DNA of 64,000 nucleotides from Pseudocolwellia sp049933045 (GCF_049933045.1 NZ_CP187926.1:1116001-1180000), one strand, 5' to 3'; positions 27,032 to 35,984 are shown, counted from the first letter of the stretch. Notes: generated by a model not told the origin, from the sequence alone. Program-made: numbers and translations.

Positions 27032-27814
27032 TTACTCCAATATCCCTTTACCTGTCGCTGCCCAATATATTCCGCCGTACAAATGCTGTTTAAATATAGG
27101 GTTATTATGAACTGCGTTTATGTGCCCTAAAGCAGTATAAAACGAACGACCACCATCAAAATTTTGATACCAAGCGATAGGGTGAAACTCTCCCATGCCA
27201 TCGCCTGTTCCACCATTTCCCCAATCTGAATGGGCGCTATAGCTTTTCTCATCAACCGTTAGCAGGTAGTTTAAATTTTTGCTGTTTTCATCGCCGAAAT
27301 CGTACCATTCATCTGTCCATAAAATATTATTGGGTACTTGGTTCATCCCAGGGAATTTAGTGTTAACGACATTCAGTCTAGCGGTTTGAACTATAGGATG
27401 AATAACAAATGTTCTGCCGACTAATTTTTGAAACCAAGGCCACTCGTATTCAGTATCTGAAGCGCTATGAATCCCCACAAAACCTTTTCCTGATTGTATG
27501 TAACGCGTAAAGGCTGCTTGTTGCTCTTCGTTAAGCACGTCACCTGTTGTCATCATAAAAATAACCACATCTATGTCAGCTAAAAACTTATCATTAAAAT
27601 GCGAAGCGTCTTCGTGCCATACCATATTGAAATGATGTTCTTTTGCGAGTGCTTCAATATTGGCGACACCTGCAGGTATTGCTTTATGGTGCCAGCCGCT
27701 AGTTTTAGTAAAAAGTAATACGTTAAATTGTTGTGCAACTGTTACTGCTGAAAATAAGCTTACAAACATAAAGATGAGTATTAGACATTGAATTTTTATC
27801 CCACTTGTTTTCAT
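27032..27814 (-). CDS. Secreted ThuA-domain protein
   Basis: A 260-residue protein with a signal peptide (about 1-27, ending VTVAQ) and a ThuA domain (PF06283), a class-I glutamine-amidotransferase-like fold. Motifs include LLFTKTSGWHHKAIPAG, VVIFMMTTGDVLNEEQQ and GKGFVGIHSASDTEYEWPW. YALGHIN-type residues (FYTALGHINAVHNNP) stand near the C-terminus. ThuA was named for trehalose use; many secreted members sit in polysaccharide loci with unknown chemistry. It is divergent from the Gfo/Idh/MocA dehydrogenase, a pairing often seen, so joint control is plausible. Confidence 0.85.
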   Translation of the reverse strand: MKTSGIKIQCLILIFMFVSLFSAVTVAQQFNVLLFTKTSGWHHKAIPAGVANIEALAKEHHFNMVWHEDASHFNDKFLADIDVVIFMMTTGDVLNEEQQAAFTRYIQSGKGFVGIHSASDTEYEWPWFQKLVGRTFVIHPIVQTARLNVVNTKFPGMNQVPNNILWTDEWYDFGDENSKNLNYLLTVDEKSYSAHSDWGNGGTGDGMGEFHPIAWYQNFDGGRSFYTALGHINAVHNNPIFKQHLYGGIYWAATGKGILE

Positions 27815-28000
27815 ATTTTTAGCACCTTATAGTTTCTTATTTAATAAATAATGTTATAGTTATTTTGACAATAACATGACTTTAAAACCAAGTCATTGTT
27901 AATGATTAAAAATATATACTAAAGATTTTAATCAATATTAGCTTAACCTGAATTTGGGTTATATATTTACGTTCTATTTATGTGCAGTAGAGGAAATAGT

Positions 28001-28969
28001 ATGCAAGGCGAAAAATTACGTTGGGGAATTATCAGTACTGGCAACATAGCCAGTGACTTTTGTGCTGATATGGCTTTTGTTGAAAACGGAGAACTTGCTG
28101 CTGTAGGTTCAAGAAATATTGATAGTGCACATGCTTTTGCCGACAAATACAACATTACTAATGCCTATGCTGATTACCAGTCTGTTTATGATGATCCTAA
28201 CGTTGATATTATTTATATAGCAACGCCTCACAACTTTCATTTTGAAAATGTACGTGATGCATTAATGGCGGGTAAACATGTTGTTTGCGAAAAACCTATC
28301 ACGGTAAGTAGTGAAGAAAGTCAGCAACTATTCGATTTAGCAAAACAAAAACAAGTATTTTTAATGGAAGCCATGTGGACATATTTTCTCCCTGCCATTA
28401 TCAAAGCACAACAATGGATAGCAGAAGGGCGCATTGGTAAAGTTAAACAGATCAAAGCTGACTTTGGTTACCCTATGCCGTATCAACTAGAGTCACGAGT
28501 TTACAGAGAAGACTTAGCTGGCGGTTGTTTGTTAGATATGGGCATTTATCCTTTAGCTATTTCAACCTTGTTTACAGACGCCGAACTAGATAACTTTTAT
28601 GTTAAACCACAGTTTGCCCCTAATGGCGTTGAAGATGATTTAGTGATGTTAGCGAACGCCGGTGATGTTCATCTAACACTAGGTACATCGTTCCAATGTA
28701 AGCTACATAACTGGGCTATTATTATTGGTGAAAAAGGCTCGGTAGTTATCCCTGACTTTTGGCGAGCTAAGACTTGCGAGCTATATCATTCAGATAATTT
28801 AGTTGATAGCTTTCAAGATGATCGCCAAAGTATCGGTTTAAATTACGAAGCACAAGCGGCAGGTGAAGCGGTTTTAGCTAATAAGTTAGAACATCCAAAT
28901 ATGCCTCACGCAGTTAGCCAACAATTACAAAAACAAATGGAAGCCATAAGAAGTACATATAAAAAATAG
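28001..28969 (+). CDS. Gfo/Idh/MocA oxidoreductase, likely D-xylose 1-dehydrogenase (NADP+)
   Basis: A 322-residue NAD(P)-dependent dehydrogenase. The Rossmann half (about 1-125) has WGIISTGNIASDF, GSRNIDSAHAFADKY and the catalytic lysine motif CEKPITV. The C-terminal half includes LMEAMWTYFLPA and GGCLLDMGIYP. This pattern is that of dimeric dihydrodiol dehydrogenase/NADP-xylose dehydrogenase, so I infer oxidation of D-xylose to xylonolactone, the first Weimberg step. I chose ATG 28001 rather than 27980 because GAGG lies 7 bases before it. It is followed 95 bases later by a sugar porter and then GH43. Another aldose is possible. Confidence 0.8.
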   Translation: MQGEKLRWGIISTGNIASDFCADMAFVENGELAAVGSRNIDSAHAFADKYNITNAYADYQSVYDDPNVDIIYIATPHNFHFENVRDALMAGKHVVCEKPITVSSEESQQLFDLAKQKQVFLMEAMWTYFLPAIIKAQQWIAEGRIGKVKQIKADFGYPMPYQLESRVYREDLAGGCLLDMGIYPLAISTLFTDAELDNFYVKPQFAPNGVEDDLVMLANAGDVHLTLGTSFQCKLHNWAIIIGEKGSVVIPDFWRAKTCELYHSDNLVDSFQDDRQSIGLNYEAQAAGEAVLANKLEHPNMPHAVSQQLQKQMEAIRSTYKK

Positions 28970-29064
28970 TAATAAACAGATCATAAAAATAAGCTGGCGC
29001 TAAAGCCACTAATAACAATTATAAAAGTTTAAAAAAAGATCGATTAACGATCGGGGATATTTAA

Positions 29065-30519
29065 ATGTTAAACAATAACCAAACGTCAAATGGTGTTGAA
29101 GGTTTTGCCGATAAAGAACTTGTGATGAAAGAAAATAAGTTCTTTATCTTTCTAATCTGTGTTGTTGCAACCATAGGTGGTTTTCTCTTTGGTTTCGACA
29201 GTGGTGTTATTAATGGTACTGTTGACGGATTAAGGTTAGCTTTTAATTCAGATAGTGTGGGCACAGGGTTTAACGTAGCAAGTATGTTGCTAGGTTGTGC
29301 TATTGGTGCTTTTGTTGCAGGCAGCTTGGCTGATAAGTTAGGTCGTAAAACTATACTGATTATTACCGCGGTATTATTCATTGTAAGTGCTTATGGTTCA
29401 GGTGTTTCAATTAGCTCTTTCGAGTTTGTTATTTACCGTATTATTGGTGGTTTTGCTGTAGGTGCGGCATCTGTATTAGCTCCTGCTTATATTAGTGAAA
29501 TTGCACCTGCGAAGTATCGCGGTACGTTAACAACTATTCAGCAAGTGGCTATTATTTCTGGTTTGTTTTCGGCGTTTGTTAGTAACTATTATTTAGCTGA
29601 TATTGCTGGTGTTTCAACGGCTGTTTTATGGATGAAATTTGAAGCTTGGCGTTGGATGTTTTGGATAGAACTATTACCCGCTTTAGTGTTTTTATTCGCT
29701 TTATTATTTATACCTGAAAGCCCTCGTTTTTTAGTATTAAAACAACGTGACAATCAAGCTTTAACCGTTCTAAAACGTTTATATGGTGCAGAATACGCAC
29801 AACATAAACTGAGCGAAATTCAAGCGTCATTTAACGAACATAATCATCAACCAACTTTTAAAGACTTATTAAATAAAAAAACGGGTGGAGTTCGTAAAGT
29901 TGTTTGGGTTGGACTTGGCTTAGCCACATTACAGCAGCTAGTAGGCATTAACGTTGTATTTTATTATGGTGCAATACTTTGGCAAGCTGTTGGTTTTTCA
30001 GAGTCAGACGCTTTACTGATTAACATCTTAAGTGGTGGTGTAAGTATTGCCGCATGTTTTATCACTATGTACTACATCGACAAAATAGGCAGAAAACCTT
30101 TACTGCTTATTGGTTCAATAGGTATGACCATCACTCTTACTACTTTAGTTGCGTCTTTCATTACAGCGGATGTAGATGCATCAGGTAACTTGATTTTAGG
30201 CTCTATGGGTGTTGTTGCTTTGGTTTCAGCAAACGCTTATGTGTTCTTTTTCAATCTTTCATGGGGCCCCGTAATGTGGGTATTGTTAGGTGAAATGTTC
30301 CCTAACCAAGTGCGTGGCTTAGGTTTAGCGGTAAGTGGATTTACTCAATGGACAGCCAACTTCGCTGTAACCATGATGTTTCCTATCATGCTTGGTTCAA
30401 TTGGCTTAGCTGCAGCGTATAGCTTTTATGCTCTGTTTGCTGGCCTTTCAGTTATCTTCGTTCTTAAATTTGTGAACGAAACCAAAGGTAAAGAGCTAGA
30501 ACAAATGGATGGCTTATAA
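29065..30519 (+). CDS. Sugar porter (MFS), probable xylose/proton symporter
   Basis: A 484-residue twelve-helix transporter of the sugar porter family. Signatures are GGFLFGFDSGVINGT in helix 1, DKLGRKT in loop 2-3, PESPRFLVLKQ in the central loop, QQLVGINVVFYYG in helix 7, DKIGRKPLLL, and NETKGKELEQ at the end. The QQLxGIN segment binds the sugar in XylE-type proteins. GGGGA lies before the ATG. Set between a probable xylose dehydrogenase and GH43, it most likely imports D-xylose with a cation. Glucose or arabinose are alternatives. Confidence 0.88.
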   Translation: MLNNNQTSNGVEGFADKELVMKENKFFIFLICVVATIGGFLFGFDSGVINGTVDGLRLAFNSDSVGTGFNVASMLLGCAIGAFVAGSLADKLGRKTILIITAVLFIVSAYGSGVSISSFEFVIYRIIGGFAVGAASVLAPAYISEIAPAKYRGTLTTIQQVAIISGLFSAFVSNYYLADIAGVSTAVLWMKFEAWRWMFWIELLPALVFLFALLFIPESPRFLVLKQRDNQALTVLKRLYGAEYAQHKLSEIQASFNEHNHQPTFKDLLNKKTGGVRKVVWVGLGLATLQQLVGINVVFYYGAILWQAVGFSESDALLINILSGGVSIAACFITMYYIDKIGRKPLLLIGSIGMTITLTTLVASFITADVDASGNLILGSMGVVALVSANAYVFFFNLSWGPVMWVLLGEMFPNQVRGLGLAVSGFTQWTANFAVTMMFPIMLGSIGLAAAYSFYALFAGLSVIFVLKFVNETKGKELEQMDGL

Positions 30520-30574
30520 CCTCTTTTTGAAAAGCTTTATCAGCCTTTAAAAACCCTTATTAAATAACTTAGTA

Positions 30575-30618
30575 AGACATAAAAATGAGTAAATTAATTT
30601 TTATGTCTACTAGATTTT
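30575..30618 (+). terminator. Hairpin between the sugar porter and GH43 genes
   Basis: AGACATAAAAAT (30575-30586) pairs perfectly with ATTTTTATGTCT (30597-30608) around a 10-base loop. A run of six T begins 5 bases later, and GGAGGA of the next gene lies beyond. It may be a partial terminator lowering GH43 relative to the porter. Confidence 0.6.
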
Positions 30619-30642
30619 TTCGCCCAAAAATCGGAGGAACGT

Positions 30643-31866
30643 ATGAAAATAAAAAACCATCCCGTTAAACCTTTTAGTAAAATAGCTGTTTTGTCTCAAA
30701 CAGTTGCACACACTATTCCTGTTAAATTAGCAGTAGGACTAACATTAGCTTTAACAATAAGCTTAAGTGTTAATTCAAACGCTATGAGCACTGAAAAACC
30801 TTTAGTTGAAGCCGATAACGCACATAAAAAAAGTATGCATCATCAGCTTAAAAGTCATCTGCCTGAAGCCTTATTCCCTCAAAAGCCGCTAGTTACACAC
30901 ATGTATACGGCAGATCCTTCCGCTCATGTATTTAACGGTAAGTTATATATTTATCCGTCTCACGATATTGAGAGTGGTGTGGTTAGAAACTCATCTGGCG
31001 GACATTTTGATATGCGTGATTATCACGTGTTCTCAATTGATACAGTGAATGAAAACACTCAATCTAAAGTTGTTGATCACGGACAAGCCTTACATGTAGA
31101 TCAAGTTCCTTGGGCAACTAAACAAATGTGGGCGCCAGATGCTGCTGAAAAAGACGGTAAGTATTATTTATATTTTCCAGCCAAAGACAAAGACGACATT
31201 TTTAGAATAGGTGTAGCAACTGCCGATACGCCAACAGGTCCATTTGTGCCAGAAGCTGAGCCAATTGAAAATGCTTACAGTATTGACCCTTCTGTGTTTC
31301 AAGATGACGATGGCTCATATTACTTATACGTTGGCGGTATTATGGGTGGACAATTACAACGTTGGCAAACAGGCAGTTACGTTGAAGAAGATAAATATCC
31401 TGCTGATAACGAACCTGTTTATATGCCTAAAATAGCTAAGTTAAATGCTGATATGAAAAGCTTAGCGCAACCATTACAAGACGTTGTGCTTCAAGACGAA
31501 TTTGGCAAACCTATTCTACAAGGTGACTTTGATCGCAAGTTTTTTGAAGCTGCTTGGGTACATAAAATTAAAAACACCTACTATTTTAGCTATTCAACAG
31601 GTCATTCACGTTTTATTCAATACGGCACATCAAAAAGCCCATACGGACCATTTACTTGGAAAGGCAAAGTACTTGAGCCGGTTTTAGGTTGGACTAATCA
31701 TCACTCAATCGCCGAGTTCGAAGGTAAATGGTATTTATTCTTTCATGACACCTCGCTAAGTGGCGGAAAAACCCATTTACGTAATATCAAAATGGTTGAG
31801 TTAATTCATAATCCTGACGGAACTATTCAAACGGTTGATGCTTATTTAGGAGAGATCAGCGAATGA
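30643..31866 (+). CDS. Secreted GH43 glycosidase (xylosidase/arabinofuranosidase type)
   Basis: A 407-residue protein with a long N-terminal signal (cut near SNA at about residue 48) and a five-blade GH43 propeller. The expected acid triad is visible: the base Asp in HMYTADPSAHVFNGK, the pKa modulator Asp in YSIDPSVFQDDDG, and the acid Glu in KFFEAAWVHKIKNTYYFSYS. It should remove xylose or arabinose from xylo-oligosaccharides in the periplasm. A strong GGAGGA lies before the ATG. Its stop overlaps the open frame of the following lipoprotein gene. The exact substrate cannot be read. Confidence 0.88.
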   Translation: MKIKNHPVKPFSKIAVLSQTVAHTIPVKLAVGLTLALTISLSVNSNAMSTEKPLVEADNAHKKSMHHQLKSHLPEALFPQKPLVTHMYTADPSAHVFNGKLYIYPSHDIESGVVRNSSGGHFDMRDYHVFSIDTVNENTQSKVVDHGQALHVDQVPWATKQMWAPDAAEKDGKYYLYFPAKDKDDIFRIGVATADTPTGPFVPEAEPIENAYSIDPSVFQDDDGSYYLYVGGIMGGQLQRWQTGSYVEEDKYPADNEPVYMPKIAKLNADMKSLAQPLQDVVLQDEFGKPILQGDFDRKFFEAAWVHKIKNTYYFSYSTGHSRFIQYGTSKSPYGPFTWKGKVLEPVLGWTNHHSIAEFEGKWYLFFHDTSLSGGKTHLRNIKMVELIHNPDGTIQTVDAYLGEISE

Positions 31867-31895
31867 TTTATTTTAATGAAACACGAGGAAAGCAA

Positions 31896-32564
31896 ATGAA
31901 GAGTTCACTTTTAATGGCTGTAATTATTTTAGCTGGCTTTGGTTGTTCACAAGCTGAGAAAGCAACTAGCAAAGTAGAAGAAGAGTCAACAATCAGTTTA
32001 CAAACCCAAGCTCTTACTAAAACAGGGAAAGCTGAAATAGCCACTAATGCTTATACAATGAATAGTCAGGCGTTAACGGATCTAAGCGATATTATAAATT
32101 TACCTAATGTAGAAAAAGTACTTATCGCCAATAGCGACTTTACTTTACATAAACAAAGCTTAAGCCATGCAACATTTTATGATGACCCAAAAACTGACTC
32201 ACTAGGAATAGATGCCGCTAATCTAGATTTCAGAACACAATATGCAATAGCGACTTACACTTTAGGTGCGGAAGAAGAGGGTAGATTCGAACTTGGTTTC
32301 GTATCTTTATCTGAATTTGATGGCGAAAGTCACTACAAGCTGTTTTTAAATGATGAGTTAGTCGGTGATTTTACCAATCCAAGAACAGAGCTAGATTTTC
32401 ATGAAGTGTATTTCAAAACAGGAACAGTTTTTTCTTTAAAAGCGGGCGACGAAATAAAAGTTGAAGCCATTGTTGCCTCAAATGGTTTAATACCTGAAGA
32501 TGGAGCTTACGCTTGGGCAAGAGGACGATGGAGAGCCGTTACTTTAATAACGGGCGAGAAGTAA
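31896..32564 (+). CDS. Lipoprotein of unknown function behind GH43
   Basis: A 222-residue protein with a lipobox, LAGFGCSQA, early in the chain, a short Ser/Thr/Glu linker, and a beta-rich C-terminal domain. That domain contains ATYTLGAEEEGRFELGF, YKLFLNDELVGDF and GAYAWARGRWRAVTL. I do not recognise the family; the pattern of alternating strands would suit a carbohydrate-binding jelly roll. ATG 31896 is preceded by GAGGA at a proper distance, whereas an upstream ATG at 31863 overlaps the GH43 stop and would bury the signal. It is probably cotranscribed with GH43 and may hold product or substrate at the membrane. Confidence 0.7.
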   Translation: MKSSLLMAVIILAGFGCSQAEKATSKVEEESTISLQTQALTKTGKAEIATNAYTMNSQALTDLSDIINLPNVEKVLIANSDFTLHKQSLSHATFYDDPKTDSLGIDAANLDFRTQYAIATYTLGAEEEGRFELGFVSLSEFDGESHYKLFLNDELVGDFTNPRTELDFHEVYFKTGTVFSLKAGDEIKVEAIVASNGLIPEDGAYAWARGRWRAVTLITGEK

Positions 32565-32927
32565 TCTTCTGTTCACGTTAGTTAATTTTTTAAGAAAGTA
32601 ATCGTAAAACTACATATAAAAGCTGTTTATTATTTTGAGCATAACCAATGTTTTTATCATGGTTTTGGTTTAGCTAATAAGCAGCTACTTCTAATATCTT
32701 TCTATATAGCCACCTCTTAATTATCTATAAAACTACTACTTAAAATAATTCATAAATAAGTTAAACAATTAATGTTGTTGTGTTTTTAAATGATTGATTA
32801 GTAATCAGAATTAATTTAGTCTCGATAACAATGAAAAAGAATAGGGTGAGGAAACCTTTGTTGAAAGGTGACTTTAAGCCTTTTATTAAGTTGTTAGTTG
32901 TCAACAGACATGGAGATATAGTGAAAG
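32565..32927. other. Intergenic: upstream of the TIR-like island
   Basis: AT-rich; marks the change from the xylose genes to an island of short genes. No terminator behind the lipoprotein gene and no attachment-site repeat was recognised. Confidence 0.4.
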
Positions 32928-33764
32928 ATGAGTAAACCTAGAATATTCATAGGCTCTTCAGTAGAGAGTTTACCTATAGCTGATGCAATAGGTGAAAACT
33001 TAGAGTTTGATGCTGAAGTTACTATCTGGCGCAGCGGCACATTTAACCTGTCTAGTAACACGTTAGATGATCTTATTTTAAAATCTAAATCTGTAGATTT
33101 TTCCGCTTTTATATTTTCTCCTGATGACTTGGCAATTATGCGTTCAAGGGAACAGTACGTTGTTAGAGATAATGTACTTTTTGAACTTGGATTATTTATT
33201 GGTTCTATTGGCAAGGATAGATGCTTTATCATAAAGCCTCGAAATGTAGAGTTACACTTTCCAAGTTACTTACTTGGTATAACTCCTACCGATTATGATC
33301 CAAACCGTTCCGATGATAATTTAACTTCATCGTTAACCTATGCTTCAACTCAAATAAAAAGGGAAATGAATAATAAGGGAGTGTTTCATGAAATTAATAC
33401 ACCTAAAGTTCAAAAACTTGATTTAAATAATGTGTTAAATGAGTTGTCAGAGAAAGATCTCATTATTTTAGGCTCGTTATTAGAAAGTTATAATAACGAT
33501 GTAGAGGGCTGTATAAGTTGGGATTTACCAAATAAGATTCAACAGGATATACCATCAGCAAGTTTGAACCTTGCAATAGTTAAACTACAAAGAGTTGGTT
33601 TAATTGAAAAGGAAAATGGTAGTGACTTTAATGGCAATGATTATTTTACTTATCGATTAACAGATTATGGTGTCGATATTTGTTTAAAAAATGAAAGAAA
33701 AATCACTGAACTTTTTGCACCTAAATCACATCAAGGTTATATACAGAAAGCTCCAAAGCTTTGA
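32928..33764 (+). CDS. TIR-like (CAP12/Pycsar-type) protein with a winged-helix C-terminus
   Basis: A 278-residue protein. Residues about 4-150 match the predicted nucleotide-binding TIR-like domain (PF10137, now described as the TIR domain of CAP12 and Pycsar effectors). It opens RIFIGSSVESLPIADAI, has FSAFIFSPDD, and shows RDNVLFELGLFIG, whose Glu86 matches the catalytic Glu of NAD-cleaving TIR domains. Residues about 165-260 look like a winged helix (LNLAIVKLQRVGLIEKENG). Such TIRs kill or arrest cells by NAD loss in anti-phage defence. No cyclase or STING partner gene lies nearby, so it is an orphan here, and its trigger is unknown. GGAG lies 12 bases before the ATG. Confidence 0.8.
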   Translation: MSKPRIFIGSSVESLPIADAIGENLEFDAEVTIWRSGTFNLSSNTLDDLILKSKSVDFSAFIFSPDDLAIMRSREQYVVRDNVLFELGLFIGSIGKDRCFIIKPRNVELHFPSYLLGITPTDYDPNRSDDNLTSSLTYASTQIKREMNNKGVFHEINTPKVQKLDLNNVLNELSEKDLIILGSLLESYNNDVEGCISWDLPNKIQQDIPSASLNLAIVKLQRVGLIEKENGSDFNGNDYFTYRLTDYGVDICLKNERKITELFAPKSHQGYIQKAPKL

Positions 33765-33892
33765 TATAACTTAAAGTGAAGTTAATTAATTACTTAAACA
33801 GACAAAACAGTTGTTTATACTTAATTTCTAACTATTTTATTTAGCCATTAAGCCTTTTTAGAAGGCATTATATATTCAAAAAGGTTATCGGT

Positions 33893-34186
33893 ATGAAACT
33901 AGTTGTATCATTAGCAGCAGTAATATTATTAACGTCATGTAGTGATATTGACGTAGAAGAGTTAGCATTTCGAAAGGTATTGGAATACGAATTAATTGAC
34001 CTATGCGGTGAAGACCTAAAATGTATAGAAGGTGTTGAGAATCAAATAAAACAATGTATGGTTTCAAGTGATTGGCGTAAGTTCTTAAATAATCAAGAAA
34101 GTGAACAAGAGCTAAAGATTTTTACTGATAAATTCTATTCTTGTATTGTGGATTCAGAGGGTAATCCGTACTTTGAAATTCCTTAA
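33893..34186 (+). CDS. Small lipoprotein, unknown function
   Basis: A 97-residue protein with a lipoprotein signal (VILLTSCSDID, Cys16) and a charged mature part. The mature part contains four Cys (in DLCGEDLKCIEG, KQCMVSS and FYSCIVD) that could form two disulfides in the periplasm. I recognise no family. It is one of several short plus-strand genes after the TIR-like gene. Confidence 0.6.
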   Translation: MKLVVSLAAVILLTSCSDIDVEELAFRKVLEYELIDLCGEDLKCIEGVENQIKQCMVSSDWRKFLNNQESEQELKIFTDKFYSCIVDSEGNPYFEIP

Positions 34187-34313
34187 ACTTAATAAGACGC
34201 TCAGCAAAGGACAAATTAATTTTATTTGTTCACTACATTCATAACTTTAGTTAACTATTATTAGCCGTTGTTTGAGGCTTTGTGTATATAAATCAGCATA
34301 GGAGTTGTAGAGC

Positions 34314-34511
34314 TTGAATCAATTATCCGAGAAATCCATTGGCTGTCCTTACTGTGGTGAAAACATTAGAGTGTTGCTTGATCCATCCGATTCGGACCAA
34401 CAGTATATTGAAGATTGCCAAGTATGTTGTAAACCCATAAACTTCATCGTTTCTGAAAGCATGGATGGCGAACTATCCGTTAATGTTTACAGTGACGATG
34501 ATACGTTTTAA
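34314..34511 (+). CDS. CPXCG-motif cysteine-rich protein
   Basis: A 65-residue protein with CPYCG near residue 11 and DCQVCC near 34, a four-Cys knuckle that should bind zinc. It is followed by an acidic tail. This fits the CPXCG-motif family (PF14255) common in marine gammaproteobacteria, role unknown. The start is TTG at 34314 with AGGAG 9 bases upstream; no ATG is available before the first Cys pair. Confidence 0.75.
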   Translation: MNQLSEKSIGCPYCGENIRVLLDPSDSDQQYIEDCQVCCKPINFIVSESMDGELSVNVYSDDDTF

Positions 34512-34535
34512 TAAATACACAAGTAAGGTGTTTAT

Positions 34536-34754
34536 ATGAAGCTTAAAAACTCCTTAAAGGCGTTAATTAAGTTTACTTTACTTGATGATTTAGTTGGTTT
34601 TATATATTGGGTGTTAGCGTTATACGGATTGTTTTTAATTTCGAATAATATTTCAGGTCCAATATATTTAATATTATCTTTAGTGATTTATATCGTGATT
34701 ATCGCAATGTTATATATTTTATTTCTGAAAAAACTTAAACGTTACTTCGTGTAA
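34536..34754 (+). CDS. Small membrane protein, unknown
   Basis: A 72-residue protein with two hydrophobic segments (about 18-36 and 42-62) and a basic C-terminal end, KKLKRYFV. It starts 24 bases after the CPXCG gene, with AAGG 9 bases upstream, and is probably cotranscribed. No family recognised. Confidence 0.5.
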   Translation: MKLKNSLKALIKFTLLDDLVGFIYWVLALYGLFLISNNISGPIYLILSLVIYIVIIAMLYILFLKKLKRYFV

Positions 34755-34894
34755 AGTAAATAGTTGCTTCAATAAAGAACTCAAACTATTTATTAAACGA
34801 ACAAAAAATATGGTTGTGTTCGTTTCTAACTGATTTTCTCATAACTTTAACTCATTCTTTGAGTATTACATTTATCTTTAGCAATGGAGTTGCT

Positions 34895-35137
34895 TTGAAA
34901 GTTAATTTTTATGTTAAACCGTTAAAAACTATTGCCAGTAATACATTTGAAACTAATGCTTGAGAACTTGTGGTCGCTTTTATTAGCGCTGTATTTGCTT
35001 ATGTTAGTTATAAGGGCTCTTTTGGTTTGGTGTTCTTTCCAATGTTAGCTGTTTCTATATTGTGTATAGTTAGTGTTTTGGTAACGCTCTTTTATAGTAT
35101 TATCGAAATTATTAACGATGTGCCTGATGAAAAGTAA
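34895..35137 (+). pseudogene. Small membrane protein gene with an in-frame TGA
   Basis: From TTG 34895 (GGAG at 34886-34889) a frame of 81 codons runs to TAA at 35135-35137, with one stop inside: TGA at 34961-34963. Without it the protein would be KVNFYVKPLKTIASNTF, then ETNA-stop-ELVVAF, then two hydrophobic segments including FGLVFFPMLAVSILCIVSV. A TGG-to-TGA change would explain it. The coding character on both sides of the stop supports a recently broken gene. No family recognised. Confidence 0.5.
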
Positions 35138-35249
35138 ATGGCGTAAGGAAAGTATCATTATTTAAACCGCAGGCTGTTTATTTCTCCTCTCTTAGTAATC
35201 AACAACTTCTTGTCTCTTCATGGGGCGTTAACTATCATTTAAGGACTTT

Positions 35250-35929
35250 ATGTCTCACAGCAATAAAATCATTATGCTTGGCACCACAGGCGCAGTGGGA
35301 AATCACACGGCTTTAGTTTTATCTAAAATGCCATCAGTTACTCAACTCACTTTACTTGGTAGAAGACCCGCTGATAATGTTGTTGGTGCTTGTGTTTCTC
35401 AATATGAAGTTGATATTTTTTCACCAGGATCATACGAACATTTTTAAATGGACATGACACGGCAATTTGTACATTAGGTGTTGGTCAGCCATCAAAAATG
35501 GGTAAAGAAGAATTCATTAAAATAGATGAAGATGCAGTTTTAGATTTTACAACGGCATGTAAAAAAGCCGGAGTTAGTCATTTTGAGCTATTAAGTTCAG
35601 TTGCTGTGAGTGCTACATCATCATCTTTATATTTACGCACTAAAGGCGAGCTTGAAGAGGGCTTAAAAGATCTTTGCTTTGAGCGGTTGAGCTTGTTTCA
35701 CCCTTCAATGATCATGACTCCTACAAACCGTTATGGTTTATCGCAAGCGCTTACTCTTAAAGTTATGCCATGGCTTGATCCCATTCTTATAGGATCTTTC
35801 AATAAGTATAAGAGTATCTCTGCCGAGACGTTGGGAACCGCTATTGCAATGAATGCAATACAAAATAATGATGCTGTTGGTGTACTTACACTGCATTGGA
35901 GTGACTTTATAAAGTTATCTAAGAGATAA
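35250..35929 (+). pseudogene. NAD(P)-binding SDR/epimerase-like oxidoreductase, frameshifted
   Basis: The first frame (ATG 35250) gives a Rossmann start, IIMLGTTGAVGNHTALVL with LTLLGRRP, and stops at 35447. The next frame continues at once with LNGHDTAICTLGVGQPS, then FELLSSVAVSATSSSLYLRTKGELE and ending ... DFIKLSKR. One missing T in the run at 35441-35445 explains the break. Restored, it is a 226-residue atypical SDR of the HTATIP2/YwnB kind. The YxxxK-like pair is YLRTKGE. Substrate unknown. It is either a pseudogene or a base error. Confidence 0.75.
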
Positions 35930-35984
35930 TATTTGGATTGCTCAGTCTTAACATGATGTTATGTTTTTGAATAAGGTATTATGA

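Noticed and set aside
33765..35249. Chromosomal integron cassette array with attC sites
   Set aside because: The short, same-strand genes suggest it, but no GTTRRRY/RYYYAAC core pairs or integrase gene could be found; only a loose TAACTAT word recurs.
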